A stretch of DNA of 64,000 bases from Cloeon dipterum (taxonomy: Eukaryota > Arthropoda > Insecta > Ephemeroptera > Baetidae), in the NCBI RefSeq assembly GCF_949628265.1, contig NC_088787.1:8546501-8610500 (forward strand). Reading direction: 5' to 3'. Both the position numbers and the translations under genes were made by a program. The stretch's first letter is position 1, and the number at the start of each line of letters is the position of its first letter. This document shows positions 18,481 to 31,759 of this stretch, piece after piece. The notes under the pieces were generated by a model. The model was not told the DNA's origin. It ran no database searches and saw nothing but the letters and a program-made list of their open reading frames with translations.

Positions 18481-18715
18481 AGTATAGCAGCCCGGAAAGG
18501 GGTGTTTTGGAGCGCTCGGGGGGCGCATGAGCAGCTCGGACGCACATTTCATTGATTGCTGGTATCGACCGCGGGGCAAACGGCACCCTCCTCCTCCGAC
18601 CGACGGAGTGAATCAAAGTCGGCGACTGCACCCTCGCTCTCGCTCCTCGAGATGATCTGATTTCGGGCCGCGCCGAGCCGACTTTCGCCCGCCGACTGCC
18701 GACACAGCCCCCGAG
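16818..18715. promoter_or_regulatory. Spacer and nervous wreck promoter / 5' UTR
   Basis: The left part (to about 18300) is AT-rich with no recognisable feature. From about 18420 the sequence turns GC-rich, with a run of GGC/GGA triplets (18450-18480) and many CpGs up to the nwk start codon. This is consistent with a housekeeping-type promoter and 5' UTR. Long ORFs on both strands across the GC-rich block are composition artefacts. Confidence 0.45.
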
Positions 18716-21700
18716 ATGCAGCCGCCGCCGCGCAAGGTGAGTGTCCGCGCCGGCCGACCGCGCCACACGCCACCCCCTCGGCCCGCCGCCGACCCGACGA
18801 AACTGTGTCATTCCCTCTCGGGCCCTCCACGCCCCCGCACGGCCCCGCCTCGGTCCCGAATGGGCCCAGGAGAAATCCCTCTTCCATCCAGGATTGGTTC
18901 TCGGGATTTTTGGCCGTTTTCCGGGACGGGGCGGAGAAGATTTCGATGATTAACTGATTTGGAATAATCGGAAAATCGAATCAGATGACACCTTTATAAG
19001 ATTAGGGTGAAAATGATAATAATCTAAACTTTTACTAATTTAATTTTTCCGCTCAAATTTAAAAAACGCTAAAAATTAATTTTTAAATTCTTGCAAACCG
19101 CATTCTTCAAGTATAGAACAGGTGCAACAAATAATCAGGCAATTTCAAAGTACGTGCCGCCGACATATGAATTCTATCACCACCCCGTTGGTAAATTATT
19201 CACACGCAGCCACCCTTACGGCTTGAGAGAGAGATATGCAAAACACGTTTCGCGCAAACAAACGGATTCCACCGCCTTTGGACTAATCCGACAACATTGC
19301 AAGATTAATTCAAAATTCTCGCCACGAAATTCAGCTCGAATTTTTTTATGTTGCGAAAGGTCAAATGATTTCAGAAGTAAAACGGAAATATTAATTTCTA
19401 GGAAAATTGTTCCCTTTCGTGCTCTGATCTAGATGTTAACTGAAAATGGATAAACTTATAAAAATTATTTAAAGATAAAAGAAGAAATATACACACAGCA
19501 GGTTTTAATCTTTAAATAGAAAAAAACGAGCTGGTTAACTTATGTGGGGGTAGGTTGAATCACAGGGAGGGCTAATTTATTTCGTTTCCCATAAATGAGA
19601 CAGGAAAACAAACACCGTTGGTATATTTCAACAATCAACTCCAACCAACAATTCATTCTGGTCCCGGTAAAATTGCGCAACTTTCAACAACCAAACGCAA
19701 ATTTCCTTGTTGCAAGAAAAGGTCAACAATCAATTCGACAATGAAAATGTGGGTATTTGTTGAACGTTGCGCAATTTTACCGTGACCAGGACGGATTGTT
19801 TGTGTAATAATTATATCGGAGCAGCCAGAGCTATTTTTCTAAAATTTTGAGCTGACTAGAAATCGTGAGAATTTCTTCGGATTTATTTCATGATCTTGAT
19901 ATCATTAATAGCTTTAATAGCAAACATTTTTTTAAATCTTTGAATTGAAACCAGATCATGCTTCAAAAAACATCTAAATTGCTCAATTTTTCTAAAATTT
20001 AACAACTACATATTCACAAAACCTCGGGTGAAAATTTACTCTCCTGTAAAACTCACATAATTTCCTTCTAAAACAAAAAACTGAATTCAAGACATTTGTT
20101 TTAACCGTGCCAATCATTTTGCCAATTACAGCAGGGCTATGCCAAATTCCTGAAGAGTCTGCACACGGAGCAGCTGAATAAGCTGCAGGTGAAGAATCAG
20201 TACGAATGCGAGCTGCTGGACGACATACGGTAAGCAAACTAACATTATTCTACTACGCTCGCATTCGTACAGCGAGCGCAAACTCGAATTAATGAGCTAA
20301 TTAACACGAGCCTCTCCGCATCTGCACGCAGGAACTTCACAAAGCAGCGATCCGCAATAGAGAAATCCTATTCGGAGGTGAGTGCGAGTGTTTGTCACAA
20401 CACAACCCCCATTATGCCTTGCCACCTACGCGGATTTGTTTCTATTAGCACGATATATATGTGTGTTTGTGTTTGTGTTTGCACAGGCGCTCCTCAAACT
20501 GGCCACTGTGTACTTGAACAAGAAAATTCCAGACATCCCGGACATCAAGTTGGAGGGCGGCGAGGAAAGATGGTGAGTAAATAAACTATTTTTTCATACT
20601 TATTAACGTCTACTTAATATCTTTTTTAGTTTTCCTAGATGTTGAGATTAAATTTTATAGTGTTCCAAAAACAATTCATTTTGCTTTTTTAAATGATTTT
20701 TAAAGATTTTGACCTTTTCAATAAAATAGGATTTATTCGAGCCGTTCAGGAGAGAAGAAAATCCTCATTTTTGTTTAAATAAGACCTATTATTTAATGAA
20801 TTTTTGCTTGATCAACACAAAAGTAATATAATGCATAAGTAACGGTTAAATGTAACTAACCCTGGAATTTATAAATGAAGAAAATTCACCAAAGTCCAGT
20901 TTTTTTTTAAAATATACGCATCCTATCAACCTTTCAGTTTATTATGGAAGGTCAAGACGGGTCTAATAATGTACAGGTTTTGCAATTCTTACATTTAGAA
21001 CGCTAGATTTAGCGGTGTAAATATTTGCAAAAATCGTAAAATTCGTGTTGTTTCAAGCGTCGATTTTTTTCGAAAACTGAAGCGATCACCACTCTGAAAA
21101 TTTTGCAAAAGTTAACACATGCCTTTTTGGCCTAATTATGAAGGGATTAATTTTTTAAATTTTCATTTAACAAAATATGAAGAACACCCTGGATTTTCAG
21201 AAACCGACCTTTTACCCTAAAGGCCCTTGACCTTTATTTTTGGGTCCATTCGAGCAAGCTAAATGAAAGAAATCCGGCACAAACAATGCAAACCCTGATT
21301 TTAAAATTAGATCGCGAGATGAGATATTTTATTTTTGAATTTTTAAAAAATGTCTAAATAAAACCAGAAAATATTGACCAAGAAACATTCAATAAGTTCT
21401 CTTAATATTTGGACAGGATGCGAATTTAATTTATTGCTTTTGGATTGTGCAAAATATGTCTACCTATAACATGCCTTTTGTAAATAACAGATTCATTTAA
21501 CTATAGTAATTATAAAATGTGTGCTTTTTTAGTGTCAATGACTGCTTTTGTTAAAAATTTAATAATCCTGCTGGCTAAGAATCGTCTACATTTAGCTTCA
21601 CAGAATGTTTAAAATGTGCTAAATATTATAATTATATTTGTTCAGAATTATTTTCATGAACCTTTTAAAAATAAAATTAGGATGAATTCCAATTTTAACA

Positions 21701-24700
21701 CCAAGCGGATCGCATCAAATTCCAATAATTCAAATTTTGTTTTACCAGACTTCCCCACGTAATTATGGAGACTGAGTAGATTTTTTTAATTGAGCAATAA
21801 TTCATCACCGTAGACTATTTCATTCCTTGGGTTTTTAATAGTTCATCCAAAAAGTTTTATCGCGTTAAGCAAACAACAACAACAGGCTTGCCCTAGTTGT
21901 CAAATTTATCCTTGAGTTTAATCTCTACGGTAAAAAGCCAACCCGTCTCTCAAATCTACCGAGAACATATTCTCTCACGTCCAATTTTCCAACTCATAAC
22001 ATAAATCTGATATTCTTTTCCAACAAATTCCCATTACATTTTTAATTGGTAATAACTCATGTGCAATTCAGGAACATGTGGAACGTGTGGCGCACGGTGC
22101 TGGAAGAGAACGAGAAGCTGGCGAAGGCGCGCCTGGCGGCCGTGGAGGTTTTCCAGCAGGTGATTTCGGACGACGCCAAGGTTCTGCGCGCCCACAAAGT
22201 CGGCAACGCCAAAAAGGTAGGGTTATACATACATAGATATATAAAAATGTCTCGAGGAGACACACTGCTGCGCTTGTTTATTTTGGCGCCGGCCGGATGA
22301 ATAATTGAGGGGCCGCGTGTGTGTGTGTTTGTGCTTACAGTGCATGGAGCAACTCGGGACGATCCAGAAAGAGGTGCAGACCACGGTGCAGGACGTCGAC
22401 CGACACAAAAAGCTCTACTTTGACGAGGAGTACTCGGCCCACGACGTAAGAGACAAGGCAAAGGACATTGAGGAGAAGTACGGGACTTTTATGACTGATT
22501 ATTTGACTCTGAAAATTTGATATTATAAAAAATGAGAAACAAGGTTTTTTAATTTAAATTTTCTGGTTTTGATTTATTTTTAAACTATTTAATTTTAAGC
22601 AATGCCGGTCTGAAAAAATAAATGACGTGTTTAGAAGACTTCAAGATATCGTGGAATTAAAAATTAAAAATTTAGTGGCATAAAATGTATTCAAAGGTAA
22701 AGAAAATAATGAACGTACTTCATTGTTTTGCCATTTCAGACTGAAAAAGAAGAAGGGCTCGTTTTTCACTTCGATCACTTCCCTTCAGAAGAACAGTGCT
22801 AAGGTATGTTGAATTCCACGCGTTCCGAGCGGATTAATTAATTTTTTGTGCGCAGCTGACCTCCAAGCGGGAAATAATGGACTCAAGATCGACCGGCGCC
22901 AGAAACGACTATCTGCTCAGCTTGGCCGCGGCCAACGCACACCAGACGCGATATTTTGTGGTCGACCTGCAAAACACTATGCTGGTGAGAAGACAATTAC
23001 TAAAAAAAATTATAATTGAATTATTTAATTTCAATAAATTGAGGAGTTTTTGTAATTTGGTTTGTTTTCTTTACGGTTTTTAGATGGGAAATTTTAATGT
23101 AATAACTCTCAAAATATTCTATTATGCAAATTAACGTTTTTGAGGAAAATTCATTAAAAAATACTTATTTTTTCAATAATATATCCTGGTTAAAAATTTA
23201 TTTATTTTTAAACTTGATATAAAGCGCAGAAAGTTTTACTGGTTTGAGTCGTAGAATAATATTATTTGCTCGTAGAGAAATTAAACCAAATTTCTGTTGT
23301 AAAAACTAGACCTTAAAATTCAATAATTCTTAATAATTTAGTTTTGTATTTAATTTCAGACGATGGAGAGTGGTGTTTTTGAAAGGGTGCAAGAGTACTT
23401 AACTTTGATCGGTCGAATGGAGCTGCTGACGTGCTCGGCCACACAAACGTCTTTCACTCGCATCAGGGACCAGGCCAACAAAGTGAGACACGTTTTGAAT
23501 AACATAAAAAAAATCGAGACGCCGAAAACCTCAATTTTTATTCATGCGCTTGGCTTTTTGGCAACTACTCAACTATTTATCCCTGCTAGCAAAATTTTAA
23601 ATTCAAATATCTGAGAACCATAAATTCTGCCAAAATCTATTCCTGCGACCTCATCTCACAGAGAGCCAATTATTTAATTTAAAATAGTTAAAAAAATAAC
23701 CTTAGAACAGCGGGAGCCAGATGTGCGATAAAATTGGTTCCCGCTGCGCAGATCCAAGATGGCGTCTGAATGTGGGAAGCAAAAAGGTCTCTTTGGATTG
23801 CCGTACGAGTGACAAGAGTTTGTTTTTACGATCCAAAAGACACAATTAGTGCAAGTAACGCTAGTTATGTCACAATATTGACCAAAACTTGCTTCTTTTC
23901 GGGCATTTTCACGCGACAGTTTTTTCGCGCCATACTCCACCGGACGCCATATCTGCGCGTCACACGAATCTGGATCCCACTGTTTTAGAAATTCAAATTT
24001 TCTTCCTATAAATAATAAGTATTACCTTTCTATGTTTGAGAATGAACAATTTAACCAGAGCAAATCGGCCAAAAAATAACCAAAAAACTTCCAGGACTAA
24101 CAATTTCTATTTAATTTTTTAGCTGACGAGAGACTACAACATGCAGTGCTGCTACCTTTTCTTCCCGGTGTTGAAGCAACACATCCAGTACGAGTACGAG
24201 AAGTGCTGCAACGACCCGATCGAGAAGATCACAGTGCCTGACCCGAGCAGCGTCACTGCCGCGGCCGTCACCAAGGAGGCGAAGCGGCTGGCCAACAAGA
24301 TCGGCCGCGAGTCCATCAACATCCGCGAGAACACGAAGAAGCTCAGCCAGCTGCAAGCACTCAGGGAGTCGGGCCAAAAGACTGACCCTAACGACCCCAA
24401 CGGGCCCGACCTCGAAACCAAAATCGAAGAACTCAAGCAGAGCATCCGCCGGTCAGAGACTTCCAAGATTAAGGCTGAAGCGCGGATCACGTGTCTCAAG
24501 GATGGAGGAGGTGAGCAACACAATTTTAATTAATTTGTTTTTGTTAATTTAAAATTTATCAGATATAAGTTTTGGACAATTCAGTTCAAATCACATATTC
24601 AATGTCACGTAGGTCAGGTTTCTTGAAGAAATATTAGTTTTAAAAACAGTATTTATCAATTTTTTAAAATAAAAAGTTATTCACGTGATAAATAGTTCGA

Positions 24701-27700
24701 AGAATTTACAAGTTTTAAAACAATTAAAACAAATAATTTAAAAAAATGATCATTATTCCATTTAAAAAAAATTATTCAATTAATTAAATAATATTTGATT
24801 TTAGTTAACGTTGATGAGTTCTTGCAAGACGTGGAGAGCCTCAGCACTCTGGAGCTGCCGAGGTCTGCTTCCGCCCTCTCCGTACACACCGACGCTTCAG
24901 GGGTGAGAGTTAAACTAACTCCCGGAAGGGTTAATATCAAAAGGCTAAATTTTGCGTGAATACAGGAGGCCCAGGGAGCCAGTTCTGACTCTTTCTACGA
25001 CGATTCCGACTACGGCGAGGCGGACACGGCGCCCATTGCTGAGAGGCCTTCCACGGCAGACATTGACGAGAAGGAGGCGCAGGAGGCAGCTGAGGTCGAA
25101 GGTAAAAAATTCATAATGCAATCTTCTTTATTTGACAAGGAGGTTTATTAAATAAGGGTTTCTGTAAAAAATACAAATTTTAAAAATATTTTGCCGTCAC
25201 TGTAGCAGAGGTAAATTAATTTTAATTTTTATGGTTTTTGAAAAATGCTTTAGATTATATTTTTTCTCTGTTTAATTTAGGTACAGCTAAAACGTATAAT
25301 TTATAAGACCTCCAGCAATATTTCGGAATTTTATTCGTAAAATTCGTTTGTATTTAAAATTTAGAAGTTAATTTTCACCGTGGCAAATTCTTAAATAGGA
25401 AACAATAAAAAATATTCAATTAAAATGGCGAGATCATGTATAAGCTATCATTATATAGTCTTGATATTAAAATCTATATTTATATTTTTAAATTAACTAA
25501 CAAAAATGAAAGCAAAAATTCTCCCAATTTCAAACATTTAAAATTAAAAAATTTACAGTCCTCTTGAAACATGTTCTTCAGCGATATTAATCTATTAATT
25601 CAGCAATGATGGAGGCGGAGCGGGCCAAAATCGAGCAGATGACCGCCGCCTGGGACGACCCAACCGCCATCGACTGGGGACACGAAGACCTGCAAGCGTC
25701 GCAGCCGCCGCCAGCAGACGCCGAAGAAGTGGCCTACAGGTGCCTCGCGCTCTACAACTACACTGTAATGACAGAAACAGCCTCACTTGCGATTTATGTC
25801 TATCAAAAATTTATCCACCAAGGCACAAAATCCGGACGAGCTGAGCATCGTGGAGAATGAAACGCTGGAGGTTTTGGCCGGCGCTGACTACGACGCCGGC
25901 GAGGGATGGTTGCGAGCTAGGAACTCGAGGGGTGAGCAGGGCTTCGTGCCGCAGAACTACCTAGACTACCCGCAAGACCAACAGGTAGGAAATTTTTTTA
26001 AAAAAATAACAAATATAATTTTTATTTAATATTTTAACTAAAAATAATTACAACATATTATTATTTCATTATTTTATATTTAAATCAATATGTTGCCTAA
26101 AAAAATATAATTTTATATAAGTAAAGTTGACCAATATCGTTACATTATTATTTTGGATTAAAAATACATACGTCCCTAAATGGCTCTTGCTAGCCCAAGC
26201 AGTCGATATTTTGAAAATTAAATTATTTCTAACTATATTTCATTTACACTGAGAAGAAAATTTGAAAATAAATTAAATTAGAACCTTGTCAATTTAAACT
26301 GACGACTATTAAATAATTTTTGTACTGATTTGTGTGATTTATCTGCAGCAGAGTGATCCAATGGTGGAGCAGTCGCCACAGGAAGCGCCAGGTATTTCCT
26401 TCTCTTCGGTCGACTACACGGTCGAGTCGGAAGAGTTGGAGATCCAGCAGCACGCGCAGTACCAAGAGCCGCCGCAGATGGAGGCTCCGCCGGCCCCTCC
26501 GCCACAGCAGCAGCCGCCGCAGACGCAGTCCAGGGCGGACATCCCGGCGCCGCTCAACCTGCAGAACGGTACGCAGCGAGGAAAATAGAGAAAGGGCTTA
26601 AGCATTTTTTTTTAGCAAAAAGAGAAAGTTTTATTGCAGATTTAAATTAATTTTTCCCTTTTAAATCAGATTCTTGGCTAAAAGCTGGAACTAAATCCGT
26701 TTTTAGGGGATCAGTACGAGTACTGTGTGGCCATGTACGACTACGAGGCGACCGCAGAGGAGGAGCTGACCTTCGAGGAGGGCACCGTGCTGCGCGTCCT
26801 GCGCAAGAACGTGCACTCGATCGACGACGGCTGGTGGGAGGGTGAAATGCTGACTGAGGAGGGCAACTCGGTCATCGGCCTCTTCCCCTCGCTCGTCGTG
26901 CAGGAGTGCGGACCTGACGGAGAGCCACTCTCAACTGAGGTATAAAAAAAACTATACAAAGTTTTTTGTCTATTTCTTACATTTTAATTCGCCTGTTTGT
27001 CGAAGCCGCATACAGATGGCGCCACCGTATATTTCCGTAAAAAATTTAATTTAAGGCACTTCCGCTGCGATTTCAGACTCAATCTTGCTACTGTGCGTTC
27101 TTCACTTAATAATGCTTTCTTTTGACGAGCTGGAAACTAAAATTGGTTAAGCAAATCGCCGTAGAATCGAGAAAAATTATTTTTTGAAATATAAAATCTT
27201 TTCCAACGTTTCTACGGCGAATAGCTGGACTGATTCTGGTTTTCAGCACGTCAAAAGAAAACATATTTAATGAAGAATTGACAGTAGTAGGATTAAGTCT
27301 AAAATCGCAGTGGAAAGTGCCTTGAAATTAAATTTATTACGAAAGTATACAGTGGCGCCGTCTGTTGGCGGCTTTAATTTTTCTACTTTAGGTTTTAACA
27401 AAGCATTTTGTTTTGTGTTTGATTCTCTCGATTTTTAATAAATTATTTTAAACCAAAAACTATGAAGAATTTGGCTTTTCATTTTTTTTTAATTGATGTT
27501 TTTTTAAATTAAAAATTGGTGCATTCACGAAAAAAGAATTTTATGAATTTTTAGGAGGGTGACAGTCCGCCAATGTCGGCCCCACCGGTTTTTACGCCCC
27601 CGGACGTGCCTCCGTTCCTGCTGCCGCCGGAGGACGTCATCGTGACGCAGCCGACGCCAGAAATTGAGCATCACAAAGGTTAGTTAGCCGCAAGCGGGTC

Positions 27701-29231
27701 GATGTTCACGGATGCAATAATGAGACGCGCTTTGTTTGCATCAGTGGTGCCAGAACTGTGCAACGAGACAATAGAGGAGGAGCAGGAGGAAGAGGAGTTT
27801 TCCATGAAGATGAGCAAGGGCCAAAAGATACACTACAAAACCCAGTTCTCCGAGGACTCTACCGTGACTGGTTCGTTGAAATTAATTTTTCAATGCTTTT
27901 CCGCACCGATGTGATTCTCTCCTGAGTACTGCAGATTGAATTTTTCAAAGCGCCTGCTAAAAAGGAGAGTATGTTGTCCGCGCATCACGGATGACACGCC
28001 GGTTGCCTAACTCTACTGTAGTTTGCATTTTTTAAATGTCGTTAAAAGGAGAATGCTTAATCTACAATGAGACAATTTTTCCAAGGCTTGTTAAAATATT
28101 TAAAAAATTAATTGAGAGAAAAGTTGCCCATTCCTTCTTAAGGTTTTAATTTTTCTCATTAGCAACTTTAAAACTTTGCTTAAATGCTAGTCTTTTTCCA
28201 CAAATTCTCTTGGAGTTATTTTGCATTTTTATCTATTTTAAAATTGTAATATTTACCATTTTTTTTAAATTTATTACATAAATTTAAAACCATATAACGG
28301 CAGAAGAAAGCTTTGAAAAAAATTGATACAATATTTTTAAACTGATACTTATATCGAAACGCATCAGGTCAATATTTTTGCAAATCATATATGGCTCTTT
28401 AAAACATTTTAGATCTTCTAAAAGCAAATATCAAACCTCTAAAAAGCACTCCCGACTTGCAGAAAAAGCTGCGGACCACTTGTACGTAATGAATGAAACT
28501 CTTTTGTTACAGAAGTGGAGAATAAAGTGGGCATTCCAGACATTTGTATCGAGCTGCACGGAGAAGTGAGAGAAAACCACCACGAAATGAAAGAGAAAAA
28601 GTACTAAATTCTGTTTCAAAGGACGAAGTGATGGAAGACGAGGACGAGGCGGAGAAGGAAAATGCCGCGCTCTCTGCTCAAATTGTCATCACGGCCGCCA
28701 CCCCGATGACCGAAGAACCAGAACAGCCCTTCCCGCCACCCCCTGTTAGTGTAAATCAATTTTTTTCTGCTAAATATTTTGTTGATAATTAAATTTTAAT
28801 ACGTGTGACAATCTCCAGCTAGCAATAGCCTTGTTAAAGGTTAAATCATTCAGTCTTGACCGGCAATTTTTAAAGTTAAATTCAAAATTTATTCCTTAGA
28901 AAAAAAACAAGAACTCTCGCCTTATTGAATTTTACTAGAAAAATTATTAAAAAATATTATTTGGAATAAAAAAATTAATAAGTTTATAAAGGAGTAAGAC
29001 GATGGTCTAAATTTTTTTAATAAATTCCAGGATGAGGACGACACTCCCGCCGAGGAGGTGAGCACGTCCGAGCCCGTGACGACCGAAATCGAGGTGACCC
29101 TGAAGGAAACGGAGGACGAGGAGGCCTCGTCGTCAGCCACCAACACGCCGCCCCAGCAACACGTGATTCCAGACGAGCTGGAACTCCAGCAGCTAGCCAA
29201 GCTGAGCAGTTTAAAAGAGTCGGACGCGTAA
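18716..29231 (+). CDS. nwk: Nervous wreck / FCHSD-type F-BAR and double SH3 protein
   Basis: Twenty-one coding exons join in one frame to 957 residues: 18716-18736, 20132-20229, 20332-20377, 20487-20572, 22072-22216, 22341-22477, 22740-22803, 22856-22984, 23360-23482, 24123-24510, 24805-24902, 24966-25101, 25604-25764, 25823-25984, 26349-26568, 26707-26939, 27555-27678, 27745-27870, 28513-28565, 28622-28744 and 29031-29231. Nwk bends membranes at endocytic sites and synapses and binds WASp and dynamin. The start MQPPPRK leads into an F-BAR domain ([14 protein letters not shown], then [16 protein letters not shown]) with a later coiled coil. SH3-1 ([25 protein letters not shown]) is at about 530-595. 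SH3-2 ([29 protein letters not shown]) is at about 674-738. The tail is Pro/Glu-rich and low in complexity. Exons 2 and 15 begin at tandem CAGCAG acceptors. The intron at 28566-28621 is only 56 bp. Confidence 0.95.
19647..19800. mobile_element. Short inverted-repeat element (MITE-like) in nwk intron 1
   Basis: Arms of about 42 bp face each other: the left one contains CTGGTCCCGGTAAAATTGCG and continues CAACTTTCAACAA. The right arm is its near-perfect reverse complement, ending GGATTGTT. The centre is about 65 bp with no coding capacity. No clear target-site duplication is visible, so the superfamily is open. Confidence 0.65.
23705..23985. mobile_element. TA-flanked inverted-repeat element in nwk intron 9
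   Basis: The left end GAACAGCGGGAGCCAGAT and the right end, read in reverse as AAACAGTGGGATCCAGAT, are imperfect terminal inverted repeats, each bordered by TA. Further inside, GCAGATCCAAGATGGCGTC on the left faces GCAGATATGGCGTC on the right. About 281 bp and non-coding. TA flanks suggest a Tc1/mariner-type MITE, an inference from the flanks only. Confidence 0.6.
27005..27372. mobile_element. CAGATGGCGCCAC-family inverted-repeat element (nwk intron 16)
   Basis: An imperfect inverted repeat of about 150 bp per arm. The left arm runs CAGATGGCGCCACCGTATA, AAATTTAATTTAAGGCAC, CTGCGATTTCAGACTCAATC, TTTTGACGAGCTG, CGCCGTAGAA. The right arm carries the same blocks in reverse complement, ending CGCCGTCTGTTGGCGGC. 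There is no ORF. It shares its end motif with 31552-31759. Confidence 0.7.
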
Positions 29232-31492
29232 GACAGAAAGAAAGAGTAAACTCAAACAAGCGATATTAAAGGAACACACACACACACACACACACACAAC
29301 ACTCACATTCACTCACACCTTATATAGAGGAGATCAAGAGCACTTTAAGTTGTAATCAATGTTAGAGCAGCAATAAGAACAGAGATCGACGATGTACATA
29401 AGAAAGATTATATTCAACGTTATAAACGCGCCATTTAGCAAACCGCCAATAAGCCAAACCCTTTTCATCTCCACATTTACTCGGTTTAAGAACCTACTAT
29501 ACAAAAGCGAGCAGTGTTTTTTACTCTGTCACTCGAAAGCCTCACTCTCTCTCTCTTCCGAAAAGTAGGAAAATCCTCCTTAAGTGACGTGTAAAACTCT
29601 ATTAACTTTAAGTCGAATACGTTGGTCGTTTGATTGAAGGGTCGCTCAGCCGACAGGGAATGAACCTAACTTCCTTTTTATGCATTTCGGCTTGAAAATT
29701 AAAAGAGACTGTTTCTTCTAGTTAAAAAAATAAAAAAATGCAATATCAGAAAACACTCCCTGGACGTTGTTTCGCCCTGTAAAAAAATTGCTGGAAGAAT
29801 GGGAAACATAGCGGAATGCTGCCACAGCTCATCATGGACTAAATATATAAATAAAAACCGACGGGATATGCAACCAAGTGCTGGGAGTTGACGAAACGCT
29901 GCTATAATCGTGTGTTATAAAACTGTAACTCTGCTCACAGGAAAGATTAAAAAAAAGCAAATTTTGTTCGCAAGCAGCGGCCTATGAAGCAATGAATCCG
30001 CGAGCATTTTTCGATTATTAGTTTTCAAGGACCATCGCGGAAGCGATTATAATTTTTTAGGATGCTAACTGAAGCATATTGGGACCGCGACGAGCAAGCC
30101 TCCCAAAGCTTTAACTGTACACGGTCAGGGTTCCGAAAAGGGAAATTTTTTTCTTGATGACAGACTCTATTAGACGCCATTTTGGACATCTTCTGCGCAG
30201 TGGCAAGGAAAATAAAACCAAACTACACGCCTCTTGAAATTAAATTATAAAATGGGATTTTTTAAATGGCAAGTTGGTTGGTTTCAGTAATTATATTTTT
30301 TTCATGGAAATAACATAAACAACATTTTTTTCCGGGATATTTGGAATATTATTATTTAAATCTGTCTAAAGAAAATTTGGAGCCCTGACTGCAACTGTCC
30401 AAAGTGCTTTGGACGCCTTTTCTTTTCGGGGTCGCCCCCGACTACAAGTGTGCTACAAATGGCTAAAATAATAACACTTAAAAGAGAGAAAAACACAGAG
30501 TTGACTTTAGGCGGAGAGTTGCAAAATGTAGGACTTAAAAAAGAATAATAATTGCGGAGCCATATCCAAAAAAATCCCTTGTTATAAAATAGCAGAATGC
30601 AGGGAGTCAAAAGAGAGACGCGTCGACTCTCTATACTTAGGGAATTAATACCACAAATATTGCGCTTTTGCGTTTTGTCAAAAGAAGAAGAAGAAGAACA
30701 GTGTTCCTTTACGAATTTTCCTGAATATGTCATTAATCGAGTGAACGACTGCTTTTTGTGGTAGGTTGAACGTTTGGTTTACACACGAGACGGAAATGGT
30801 GACAACCGTGCAAAATGCTTCACTAAAACCTTAATCTCTATGCCTTGTAGGTGTACTATGTATTGAAGTGTTACTGTACTTCACTTTCATACATGCGTTT
30901 GTTGGATTGCACTGCGTTTCCGTTGGCAAGAATGGGACACTACCTATACGCAAATTAATATCATACAATTGAATTTGACGATTCGAAAAGTATATATATT
31001 ATACATACGAGAAAATATGTAACTGTATATTTCACGAAGAAGCGCGGAAAATGTATAGAGAAAATTGCGACATTAAATAATAATTGTTGAGAGCCATCAA
31101 ATGTGAAATATATATATCGTTTGTTGTAAATACTCCCGCCCGCCACGTGGTGTAACATTGTGCTAGGTATGTGTGTGTCTAACTCAATCATAACGCTCTT
31201 TGTAGCCGAAAACCCACCTGTTACTGCACAATTTCCAGCATATACTCGACACAGATATCGAATATTTATAATTATACCCGGAATATTATCAGTCTTCGAA
31301 TGAAATATGGTTTTTCTGAGGGCATGACCGGTTAATTTTTTTCTCAAAACTGAATTTAAATCAGAATCAGAGATAGATTTTTGTTGTTTAGCCTCTCATG
31401 CCCTTTCAAAAGGTTACTTTTTACTCAGGAAAAGACTTATTTACTTATGATAATTATTGTATTATCTTCATTTTGGACCAATAGTGAATAAA
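29232..31492 (+). other. nwk: Likely 3' UTR of nervous wreck
   Basis: A (CA)n microsatellite lies at about 29275-29300, shortly after the stop. Several AATAAA-like signals occur, for example near 29850, and the last, at 31487-31492, precedes the pseudokinase region on the other strand. No ORF with family resemblance is seen. The choice of poly(A) site is uncertain. Confidence 0.4.
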
Positions 31493-31551
31493 TGGTTACG
31501 GAAACTCTACTGACACCATTAATTGTGCGAATTCGCTCTTATGGAAAGTCA

Positions 31552-31759
31552 CCAACAGATGGCGACAGCGTTCAATAACAATTTTCGGGTATTTGCATTG
31601 CGAAAAAAGTTAATTTTTAAGAGCTGAAAACTTAAAATCGGTTCAGCCAATCGTGGCAGAATCATTTTAAGAAAAATATTCACGGATAAAAACAAACAGG
31701 ATTGAATATGAAATCATAGCGCAATAAAATTGTAAATGAACGGTGGCGCCTTCTGTTGG
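31552..31759. mobile_element. CAGATGGCG-family inverted-repeat element, short copy
   Basis: The ends are CCAACAGATGGCGACAGCGTTC on the left and, in reverse complement, CCAACAGAAGGCGCCACCGTTC on the right. The total is 208 bp with no coding content. The interior includes AAAATCGGTTCAGCCAATCG, also found near 54345. Confidence 0.7.

Noticed and set aside
18392..18887. Long minus-strand ORFs upstream of nervous wreck
   Set aside because: They lie in a GC-rich CpG block where stop codons are rare, are Arg/Ala/Gly-rich, and have no family resemblance.
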